Assembly (NCBI GenBank): GCA_016839405.1 | Contig: JAEOUJ010000128.1 | Span: forward strand, 1 to 8,746 | DNA from: Candidatus Gerdarchaeota archaeon | GTDB taxonomy: Archaea > Asgardarchaeota > Heimdallarchaeia > JABLTI01 | Direction of reading: 5' to 3' | Length of the DNA: 8,746 bases | Shown: positions 1-5,691 of the stretch, piece after piece | Layout of the letters: each line of letters opens with the position of its first letter | Position numbering within the stretch: the stretch's first letter is position 1 | Made by a program: the position numbers and the translations under genes | The notes under the pieces: generated by a model | The model's database searches: none | The model's input: only the letters and a program-made list of their open reading frames with translations | Told to the model about the DNA's origin: nothing

Positions 1-80
1 TTATGAAATTTCAACATTTATAATTTATGAATTTTAACACTAAACTAATTTAAAGTATTACTAAAAGAATGGTAATTAAT

Positions 81-113
81 CTCAAAAAAATGAGAAAGGG
101 AATATTTTCCCTT
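81..113 (-). terminator. Likely terminator of the mevalonate operon
   Basis: Just downstream of the DUF35 stop codon, read on the minus strand, there is a perfect 7-bp stem (AAGGGAA / TTCCCTT, positions 96-102 and 107-113, 4-nt loop). After a short TCTCA spacer comes a run of seven T residues (84-90). Archaeal termination relies mainly on T-tracts, so the T7 may be the working part. A small CTCA/TGAG stem flanks the T-run. The placement at the end of a three-gene operon supports the call. Activity is inferred. Confidence 0.55.
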
Positions 114-123
114 AATAATTATT

Positions 124-543
124 TTATTTTTTCTCTTTTTGATGATTTGGATAAAATTGTGGTCTAAATTTGAATCCATAAGTAATAACGCCTTCTTCTC
201 CTTCGCATGAAATTTTCCGAAAAGCAAATTCAATAGGCATATCTATTTTTACTTGATTTTCTTCTACAGCAACAATTTGAGATGTTAAGCGCGGTCCTTC
301 ATCCAATTCAACAATTGCAAGACAATATGGTATTCTATTATTAAATCCTTTAGGAGGTGTATAAACCCATGTATAGCTTATTATCTTTCCTTTACCAGAA
401 AAGAGGTATTTTTCTAAATTGGTTGAGTTGCATTTGATACATCGATTGCGGGATGGAAAGTATTTTTCACCACATTCAGGACACTTTGAACCTTCTAGTC
501 TATATAATGAATTTATCCTTCGCCAAAATCTTGGTACTGACAC
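124..543 (-). CDS. DUF35 Zn-ribbon/OB-fold scaffold protein of the thiolase-HMGCS complex
   Basis: This 139-residue acyl-CoA-binding scaffold protein has the usual DUF35 architecture. An N-terminal helix (about 1-18, PRFWRRINSLYRLEG) is followed by a rubredoxin-like zinc ribbon with Cys21, Cys24, Cys35 and Cys38 (CPEC and CIKC), then an OB-fold from about residue 45 to 130. In archaea such a protein bridges acetyl-CoA thiolase and HMG-CoA synthase so that acetoacetyl-CoA passes between them through a shared CoA site. That is family knowledge, and the adjacency here fits it. I chose the GTG at 543-541 because a strong Shine-Dalgarno, GAGGTGAT (555-548), sits 4 nt before it, and because the start then abuts the thiolase stop with a 1-nt gap. 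An in-frame ATG at 567 would overlap the thiolase gene and add 8 non-conserved residues (MFYLEVIK). The tail is basic (NHQKEKK). All four zinc ligands are intact. Confidence 0.93.
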   Translation of the reverse strand: MSVPRFWRRINSLYRLEGSKCPECGEKYFPSRNRCIKCNSTNLEKYLFSGKGKIISYTWVYTPPKGFNNRIPYCLAIVELDEGPRLTSQIVAVEENQVKIDMPIEFAFRKISCEGEEGVITYGFKFRPQFYPNHQKEKK

Positions 544-544
544 T

Positions 545-1711
545 TTAATCACCTCTAGATAAAACATTAACCACACAGGTTGCACCAGACCCACCTATAT
601 TCTGGGTGACTCCAATGTTACAATCTTTCACTTGTCGTTTACCAGCTTCATTACGTAATTGATGAAATATCTCAATTATTTGATAAATTCCTGTTGCACC
701 AACAGGATGACCTTTTGCTTTTAAACCACCACTCGGATTCACTGAGATTGTACTATTCAAAGCTGTCTCTCCATCTAAAGAGAATTTACCACCTTTGCCT
801 TTTTCACAGAATCCCATATCTTCCAATGTTACTACTTCTGCTATAGTGAAACAATCGTGAACTTCCAAAGCATCAATGTCTTTTCTAGTAATCTTAGCCA
901 TATCCAAAGCCGTTTTTGTCGCTAATTTGGTGGATTCCATAACAGTAATATCTTTACGATCATGTAAGGCAATATGATCTGTTCCTGCTCCTGATCCAAT
1001 AATGTAAACAGGATCATCTGAATATTTTTTAGCCACTTTTTCAGAAGCAAGAAGTATAGCTGCAGCGCCATCACTTACAGGTGAACAATCAAACAACCTA
1101 ATTGGGTCAGCAATAACACGTGACTTCATAGCTGTTTCCATAGAAATTTCTCGTTGAAACTGTGCATCAGGATTTAATGCTCCATTCTTATGGTTTTTAA
1201 CTGCAACACTAGCAAATTCCTCCAAAGTACTTCCATATTTGTGCATATGTGCACGCATCATTAAAGCATATAAAGCTGGGAAAGTAGCTCCTACACCTAA
1301 TTCCCATTCACCATCAGATGCAGTTCCTAAAGCAGTTGTAACATCTCCTATATCAATTAGGTCAGTCATTTTTTCTACTCCAACAACTAGAGCAGTATCA
1401 TAAAATCCTGCTTTTATTCCCATCATTGCTACTCGTAATGCTGAGCCTCCACTCGCACAAGCTGATTCTACTCGGAGTGCAGGAGCAGTTATTCCAGAGT
1501 AAGGACCAATTAAAGCTGATATATGTTCTTGTTGATTAAACAAACCTGAAGACATTGAACCAATAACAGCTGATTCAATTTCTTCTGGAGTCATATTACT
1601 TGAATTTAATGCTTTAGAAATAGCTTCATCAGTAAGATCACGTAAACTATCATAAAACCACTCGCCTATTTTTGTATTTCCAACACCAACAATTGCTATT
1701 TTATTCATCAT
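545..1711 (-). CDS. Acetyl-CoA C-acetyltransferase (archaeal, SCP2-type thiolase)
   Basis: This 388-residue thiolase condenses two acetyl-CoA into acetoacetyl-CoA, the first step of the mevalonate route to archaeal lipids. The nucleophile is Cys85 in ESACASGG. The second active-site motif is HDCF (His285, Cys287), which is typical of SCP2-type and archaeal thiolases, whereas bacterial biosynthetic thiolases have NEAF. The third is GHPVGATG with His335. The bacterial C-terminal CxGGG cysteine is absent: the equivalent stretch is NIGGSGAT, and in SCP2-type enzymes the HDCF cysteine takes that role. Length is normal and no catalytic residue is missing. It lies 12 nt after the HMG-CoA synthase stop and ends 1 nt before the DUF35 start, so the three are one operon. 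The first of two tandem ATGs (1711 and 1708) is preferred because GGAG (1722-1719) lies 7 nt ahead. A role in thiolytic breakdown is possible but less likely beside HMG-CoA synthase. Confidence 0.95.
   Translation of the reverse strand: MMNKIAIVGVGNTKIGEWFYDSLRDLTDEAISKALNSSNMTPEEIESAVIGSMSSGLFNQQEHISALIGPYSGITAPALRVESACASGGSALRVAMMGIKAGFYDTALVVGVEKMTDLIDIGDVTTALGTASDGEWELGVGATFPALYALMMRAHMHKYGSTLEEFASVAVKNHKNGALNPDAQFQREISMETAMKSRVIADPIRLFDCSPVSDGAAAILLASEKVAKKYSDDPVYIIGSGAGTDHIALHDRKDITVMESTKLATKTALDMAKITRKDIDALEVHDCFTIAEVVTLEDMGFCEKGKGGKFSLDGETALNSTISVNPSGGLKAKGHPVGATGIYQIIEIFHQLRNEAGKRQVKDCNIGVTQNIGGSGATCVVNVLSRGD
548..555 (-). promoter_or_regulatory. Shine-Dalgarno site that sets the GTG start of the DUF35 gene
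   Basis: GAGGTGAT lies inside the last codons of the thiolase gene and is an 8-base match to the archaeal anti-Shine-Dalgarno end of 16S rRNA. The GTG codon follows after 4 nt. The site argues for a GTG start and for translational coupling with the thiolase gene. Confidence 0.75.
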
Positions 1712-1723
1712 TTATCCACTCCA

Positions 1724-2776
1724 TCACATCTTGATTTTTCCTCGATGTTTAGTATACATCGAATAATCCAGGTATGTTTTATGATCAATATAATCTTGGA
1801 CTTTAGGAATAAGTTTCCTAGATTCAACAATCTCTTCCTGTATAGTTAGAACAAATGCATCACTTCCAGAACCAGAACCATATGAAACAATTAAAATTCT
1901 GTCATCTGGATTAGCAATATCAAGTATTGCTGCAAGTCCGATCATTGAAGAGGCAGAATAAGTATTTCCAATATATTCAACAGCTAAACTTGGAAGTACT
2001 TTTTCTTTTGAGAAACCCAATTTTTTCGCAGTAGCAATTGGGAATTTTGAATTTGGTTCGTGAAATACAACATATTCAAAATCATCAGGAGTTGTTCCTG
2101 TATTTTTCATAATATTTTCCGCAGCGGATATTACATGTTTAAAATAAGCTGGTTCACCAGTAAATCTACCACCATGAGATGGATAAGTGGCTCCTTCTCT
2201 ACGCCAAAAATCAGGGGTGTCAGTGGTATAGCTTTCTGTATAATCAATGGTTGCTAAGACATTTTCAGAGCCGATAAGTAAAGCACAAGCTCCTGCACTA
2301 GCTGTATACTCTAGAGCATCACTCGGACGTCCCTGAGAACAATCAGCACCAATAGCTAAACCAACTTTCATTTCTCCACTTTTTACTAAACCATAACACA
2401 TCTGAACACCAGCAGTGCCTGCTTTACAAGCAAATTCTAGGTCAGCTGCTGTGGTTAATGGTGCAGCACCGATAGCTTCCGAAACAATCGTTGCAGATGG
2501 TTTAACAGCATAAGGATGGCTTTCTGATCCGACATAAACAGCTTTGATATCAGTAGGATTTACTTTGGACATTTTCATTGCATTACGAGCTGCTTCCACT
2601 GCAATTGTAATAGTATCCTCGTCCATATCAGGAACACTTTTTTCTAAAACACCTAAAGAACTGCTCACAACTTCACCGGGTTGCCCCCAGATACGAGCAA
2701 TTTCATTAACTTTGACACGAAAACGAGGAATATAAACACCATAACCAACAATACCAATTTTCTCTTTATTATTCAA
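1724..2776 (-). CDS. Hydroxymethylglutaryl-CoA synthase (archaeal type)
   Basis: This enzyme condenses acetyl-CoA with acetoacetyl-CoA to give HMG-CoA, in a complex with the two downstream gene products. Numbered from the TTG start it has 350 residues. Visible hallmarks are the N-terminal [14 protein letters not shown] strand, Glu85 in [11 protein letters not shown], the acyl-accepting Cys117 in [12 protein letters not shown], His239 in VFHEPN, the NTYSASS stretch near 271, and the C-terminal [11 protein letters not shown] loop. All three catalytic residues are present. The longest frame opens with a GTG at 2785, but that GTG is itself part of a GTGAT Shine-Dalgarno match (2785-2781). A TTG at 2776 follows it at the same spacing as the GTG start of the DUF35 gene in this operon, so TTG is preferred. 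The shorter N-terminus also fits archaeal homologues, which begin only a few residues before GIVGYG. It is the first gene of the operon. Confidence 0.95.
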   Translation of the reverse strand: MNNKEKIGIVGYGVYIPRFRVKVNEIARIWGQPGEVVSSSLGVLEKSVPDMDEDTITIAVEAARNAMKMSKVNPTDIKAVYVGSESHPYAVKPSATIVSEAIGAAPLTTAADLEFACKAGTAGVQMCYGLVKSGEMKVGLAIGADCSQGRPSDALEYTASAGACALLIGSENVLATIDYTESYTTDTPDFWRREGATYPSHGGRFTGEPAYFKHVISAAENIMKNTGTTPDDFEYVVFHEPNSKFPIATAKKLGFSKEKVLPSLAVEYIGNTYSASSMIGLAAILDIANPDDRILIVSYGSGSGSDAFVLTIQEEIVESRKLIPKVQDYIDHKTYLDYSMYTKHRGKIKM

Positions 2777-2780
2777 AATA

Positions 2781-2785
2781 ATCAC
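2781..2785 (-). promoter_or_regulatory. Shine-Dalgarno match favouring a TTG start for HMG-CoA synthase
   Basis: GTGAT here can pair with the AUCAC of the 16S rRNA 3' end and precedes TTG (2776-2774) by 4 nt. If the GTG at 2785 were the real start, no Shine-Dalgarno would lie upstream of it (the preceding bases are TTATCAAAAA), and leaderless initiation would be needed. Confidence 0.45.
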
Positions 2786-2820
2786 TTTTTGATAACTTAC
2801 CTGAATTAGTTATTGGTTTT

Positions 2821-2846
2821 TGATTCTTAATTTAGTTAAAGAATCA
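2821..2846. promoter_or_regulatory. Inverted repeat at the putative mevalonate operon promoter
   Basis: Perfect 8-bp arms TGATTCTT (2821-2828) and AAGAATCA (2839-2846) flank a 10-bp AT-rich centre. Read on the minus strand, the centre and inner arm contain CTAAATTAAG (2835-2826), a passable TATA-box candidate. It would place transcription start near 2804, about 28 nt before the TTG of HMG-CoA synthase. The geometry is what a dimeric winged-helix regulator would need to block TBP. The dyad is seen directly; the operator role is inferred. Confidence 0.4.
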
Positions 2847-2856
2847 CAGTTGCCAA

Positions 2857-2879
2857 AAAATAATATTAGCTATTATTTT
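2857..2879. repeat. AT-only perfect hairpin in the divergent intergenic region
   Basis: Arms AAAATAATA (2857-2865) and TATTATTTT (2871-2879) are perfectly complementary over 9 bp around a 5-nt TTAGC loop. It lies upstream of both divergent genes. A/T-only arms arise easily by chance in this AT-rich DNA, so no function is assigned. Confidence 0.35.
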
Positions 2880-2979
2880 AGTTTTCCGTAGCATCTCTAA
2901 ATATAGTAATCATAATATCCTAATTCAAAAGTCTTTTTAGGTAAATTGCTGATATTCCTTTTAGTCAAGATAAAAAATT

Positions 2980-3003
2980 CACTAAAAGATAAGGATTTTA
3001 GTG
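2980..3003. promoter_or_regulatory. Inverted repeat abutting the putative protease promoter
   Basis: Perfect 8-bp arms CACTAAAA (2980-2987) and TTTTAGTG (2996-3003) are separated by 8 bp (GATAAGGA). The right arm touches the TATA-like TTTTAAATTT, so it covers the position where TFB would contact the BRE. Further TTTTAG words lie at about 2876, 2935 and 2960. An operator is a reasonable reading but is inferred from symmetry and position only. Confidence 0.4.
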
Positions 3004-3012
3004 TTTTAAATT
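3003..3012 (+). promoter_or_regulatory. Candidate TATA box of the subtilase gene
   Basis: An AT-only stretch, TTTTAAATTT within 3003-3012, would give transcription start near 3032-3034 by the usual archaeal spacing of about 25-27 bp. That yields a very short leader carrying the GAGG ribosome site at 3034-3037 before the ATG at 3047. No experimental support is available from sequence. Confidence 0.4.
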
Positions 3013-3046
3013 TAGCATTACTAATAACACTATGAGGATTTTAATT

Positions 3047-5344
3047 ATGAAGAAGAAGATTATAACATCCATTTTTTTAGGTTTCTTTCTTATACCATTG
3101 ATAATTGGTTCATATGTTGAAAACTATATACCAGTGCAAGCTGAACCAGAAAGAAGTACCTTTAATGCTATTGTTACACCAAACATAGCAATGGATGTTA
3201 ATAGAAATAAAATTCATGATGATTTTGAAGCACTTGTTGATAATGGATATTTAGGTGATATGTACACAACAATAGCTACATTTAATCAACCATTGACAAA
3301 TTCAATTAGATCTGCTATTGAAGCATGTGGAGGGCAGATAATATCATCTTGGTCTGTTATCTATGGGGCAGCTATACGCATAAAGGGTATTGCTATTAAT
3401 TCATTAGCAAATATACCTGAAATCTCTTTCCTAACAGAAGATTATAAAAGCAAAGCATTATTAAGCACAAGTGTTCCTCAAATTAATGTTCGCCCATATG
3501 TTTGGGATACTTTAGGATATGAGGGAGATTCAACTCATGCATTGGCAATTATAGATACTGGTATCGATGATACTCATCCTGATGTTGGAGGAGCAAAACT
3601 AGTTTACTGGGAAGATTTTGTTGGTCATGATGCTTCTACAGGTGGTGATGAGTATGCCACAGCTACTGATTGGAATGGTCATGGAACTCATGTAGCAAGT
3701 ATTGCAGCTGGAACAGGTACTGCAGGGGGAACCTCAGTAAATGTTGAAATAACAGGTACACTTGGTTTACCAATTCTAGCAGCTGGTAATGGGTATGCTC
3801 GACATTTTGAAGTTGAAACAGCAGGATCTGTTCAAATAACTGTTCAATGGGATGATAAAGCTGGAAATAATCCTGGTGATACTATGTTTATTATGGTTGA
3901 TACTAATGGTGATGGCGCATTTACTGGAGCTGATGATCCACCAGTTACAGGTGATTACAGTGCAAGTCCATTGGTTTATAATTCTGGTGTATTAGATCCT
4001 GGATATTACCTACTTTTAATTGGTCCTTATGAAGATGGAGAATTAGGTCGAACTTCAGTTCAATACAAAATTGTTAGACCAGCATCTACAACAGCTGATG
4101 GAAACAATAAATATCGTGGTGTTGCACCAAATAATAAATTAGTTGGATTAAAAGCACTCGATGATAAAGGTGTTGGTACACAAACTAGTTTTATAAATGC
4201 ATTAGATTGGGTATACGAGAATGGAACAGATTATGATGTCAATGTTGTAGTTATGTCATTAGGATTTGATGCAAAGGTTACAGCAATTGATAATGCAGTA
4301 AATAATCTTGTTTCAGAAGGCTATGTTTGTGTTGTAGCAGCTGGTAATGGATATATGGAAGGAGATGAAATTTATTCACCTGGAACAGCAGTTAAAGCAA
4401 TAACTGTTGGAGCAATTGATGATGTTGATAAAGTAGCAATTTATTCATCCAATGGTTTATCAGGTTCAGGTAAACCTGATGTTGTTGCACCTGGAGGAGC
4501 TTTTACATCTCCACTTGGAGCAGATGAAGACACACATCCAGTTGTTGCAGCAGATACAAATGATAAGGATGTTGTTGAATATTTTGATGGTTTGCCAGAT
4601 ACATATTGGGAACCAGAGCAGAACACAAACGACTATATTGCCTATCAAGGAACTAGTATGTCAACACCCCATGTAGCAGGTCTAGTTTCTTTAATGATTC
4701 AAGCTATGGGTGTTAATTGGACTCATACAGAAGCTAATGTTATGGAAATAAAGAATATTCTTTGTGGAACAGCAACAGAGCTTGGTGCAGGTGAAATATA
4801 TGATGTCTATAGTAATATACCAACCTTAAATCGTGGCGATCGAGATTTAATTGAAGGTTTTGGAAAAATACACGGTGATGCTGCTATTGAAGCGTTTTTA
4901 ACAAAATATACTGCTGGTTCTATTGCTTCTGATTCATTGGGGTCATTACCAAGCGATAAACAATCTTGGGCTCGAAGAGTTGAATTGAAAGCTCTAATTG
5001 AATTTACTGCTGGTATAGAAATGGATGGTTCAGCTGATTTTGATCTATATTTATATGATCCTTCTGTAAATGTTGCAACTGCAACTGGTATTCTAACCAA
5101 AAGTGTAACTAATGGTGTTGGATTGCCAGAAAATATTCTTTATACCCCCGCATCTGATATGACTGCTTATTTAGTTGTAAAACGTGTTTCAGGTTCTGGT
5201 AGCTTTACATTGCAAGCTGAAGCAACAAAAACTGGCACGCCAAGTCCATCATTTTTATTTGGTGTATCAACAGCCATTTGGGCAATTCTTGGAACAATAG
5301 GATTAACAAGTATTGTTCTATTAGTTAGGAAAAGACACAAATAA
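3047..5344 (+). CDS. Secreted, membrane-anchored subtilisin-family (S8) serine protease
   Basis: From the ATG at 3047 the product has 765 residues. In order: a signal peptide (about 1-32, KKK then a hydrophobic core, VQA cleavage candidate); a calcium-loop-like DVNRNKIHDDFE (50-61); an inhibitor-type propeptide (about 72-133) that probably folds the enzyme and is removed by autoprocessing; and the S8 domain with Asp170 (IIDTGID), His212 (NGHGTHVA), oxyanion Asn434 (VVAAGN) and Ser537 (GTSMSTPHVAGL). Between His212 and Asn434 lies a beta-rich insertion (about 226-354) with a second calcium-like loop, DTNGDG (285-290). A PPC-like domain (about 645-725, DFDLYLYDP) follows, then a PSPS linker, one membrane helix (736-760) and RKRHK. 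The catalytic triad is complete, so it should be active outside the cell while tethered. GAGG (3034-3037) lies 9 nt before this ATG. An upstream in-frame ATG at 3032 would add MRILI and place that site inside the gene, so 3047 is preferred. It is divergent from the mevalonate operon and monocistronic. The substrate is unknown. Confidence 0.93.
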   Translation: MKKKIITSIFLGFFLIPLIIGSYVENYIPVQAEPERSTFNAIVTPNIAMDVNRNKIHDDFEALVDNGYLGDMYTTIATFNQPLTNSIRSAIEACGGQIISSWSVIYGAAIRIKGIAINSLANIPEISFLTEDYKSKALLSTSVPQINVRPYVWDTLGYEGDSTHALAIIDTGIDDTHPDVGGAKLVYWEDFVGHDASTGGDEYATATDWNGHGTHVASIAAGTGTAGGTSVNVEITGTLGLPILAAGNGYARHFEVETAGSVQITVQWDDKAGNNPGDTMFIMVDTNGDGAFTGADDPPVTGDYSASPLVYNSGVLDPGYYLLLIGPYEDGELGRTSVQYKIVRPASTTADGNNKYRGVAPNNKLVGLKALDDKGVGTQTSFINALDWVYENGTDYDVNVVVMSLGFDAKVTAIDNAVNNLVSEGYVCVVAAGNGYMEGDEIYSPGTAVKAITVGAIDDVDKVAIYSSNGLSGSGKPDVVAPGGAFTSPLGADEDTHPVVAADTNDKDVVEYFDGLPDTYWEPEQNTNDYIAYQGTSMSTPHVAGLVSLMIQAMGVNWTHTEANVMEIKNILCGTATELGAGEIYDVYSNIPTLNRGDRDLIEGFGKIHGDAAIEAFLTKYTAGSIASDSLGSLPSDKQSWARRVELKALIEFTAGIEMDGSADFDLYLYDPSVNVATATGILTKSVTNGVGLPENILYTPASDMTAYLVVKRVSGSGSFTLQAEATKTGTPSPSFLFGVSTAIWAILGTIGLTSIVLLVRKRHK

Positions 5345-5359
5345 AATTGATAAAATATT

Positions 5360-5398
5360 TGGAAGCTCAATAAACGCTTCCATTTCTATTTTCTTTTT
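5360..5398 (+). terminator. Hairpin plus T-rich terminator of the subtilase gene
   Basis: A 7-bp perfect stem, TGGAAGC (5360-5366) with GCTTCCA (5376-5382), has a 9-nt loop. It begins 15 nt after the stop codon and is followed by a pyrimidine tract rich in T (5383-5398, ending CTTTTT). This separates the protease transcript from the downstream SMC-like gene. Confidence 0.65.
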
Positions 5399-5473
5399 AA
5401 AATAAGAGTAAAGCGAGATATTATTTACCCGAATATTACCACACTTAATTAATAACTATTTATATCTAATACT

Positions 5474-5596
5474 ACCAAAAGTATCTAACAAGAAAATTAA
5501 CTAAGCAGGTGAAGAAAGAAAATACTTTCGGTTGACTCCATTGAAATTTTTTATTTAAAATGATAAACTAAAATACTCAGTTAGACCAAAGAGTAT
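5474..5596. repeat. Three copies of an ACC(A/G)AAAGTAT-like motif upstream of the SMC-like gene
   Basis: ACCAAAAGTAT lies at 5474-5484 (plus), ACCGAAAGTAT at 5532-5522 (minus), and ACCAAAGAGTAT with one extra base at 5585-5596 (plus). The first two form an inverted pair matching at 10 of 11 positions. The third overlaps a perfect ATACTC/GAGTAT dyad (5573-5578 and 5591-5596). Repetition in both orientations just upstream of a promoter suggests binding sites. No regulator is identified. Confidence 0.4.
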
Positions 5597-5640
5597 AAGA
5601 TGCAAAAGGGCTGCACAGAGATAGTCTTTCAATTTTGCAC

Positions 5641-5648
5641 TTTTATAC
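5641..5648 (+). promoter_or_regulatory. Candidate TATA box of the SMC-like gene
   Basis: TTTTATAC here is the best TATA match ahead of the SMC-like gene. Archaeal spacing would put transcription start near 5671, leaving a leader of about 20 nt that contains AAGGGAG (5675-5681), 10 nt before the ATG. Two TCTTTCAA direct repeats (5625-5632 and 5668-5675) bracket the box. Confidence 0.45.
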
Positions 5649-5691
5649 ATGCTTTTGGTTATAGCTATCTTTCAAAGGGAGTATAGTAGAA

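Larger units (their letters stand above)
5345..5691. other. Non-coding region between the protease and SMC-like genes
   Basis: No convincing gene or RNA gene is visible in these 347 bases. They contain the protease terminator at the left, three related copies of an ACC(A/G)AAAGTAT-like motif in the middle (5474-5596), a TGCAAAA/TTTTGCA inverted repeat (5601-5607 and 5633-5639), a TATA-like box (5641-5648) and the Shine-Dalgarno of the SMC-like gene (5675-5681). The length and density of symmetrical elements suggest a regulated promoter for the SMC-like gene. Confidence 0.6.

Noticed and set aside
1..80. Possible promoter or gene end at the left edge
   Set aside because: Only AT-rich sequence with stops in all frames is visible; nothing specific can be supported.
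45..233. Minus-strand open frame of 62 codons overlapping the end of the DUF35 gene
   Set aside because: It is rich in Lys, Ile and Asn as expected from AT-rich non-coding DNA, overlaps the terminator and the DUF35 coding end, and has no ribosome site.
4807..5100. Antisense open frame of 97 codons in the protease gene
   Set aside because: It sits opposite a well-supported coding region, with no ribosome site and no family resemblance.
5519..5600. Possible C/D-box or other small RNA between the protease and SMC-like genes
   Set aside because: Fragments such as ATGATA and CTCAG do not make proper C and D boxes, and no convincing kink-turn or tRNA-like fold is visible.
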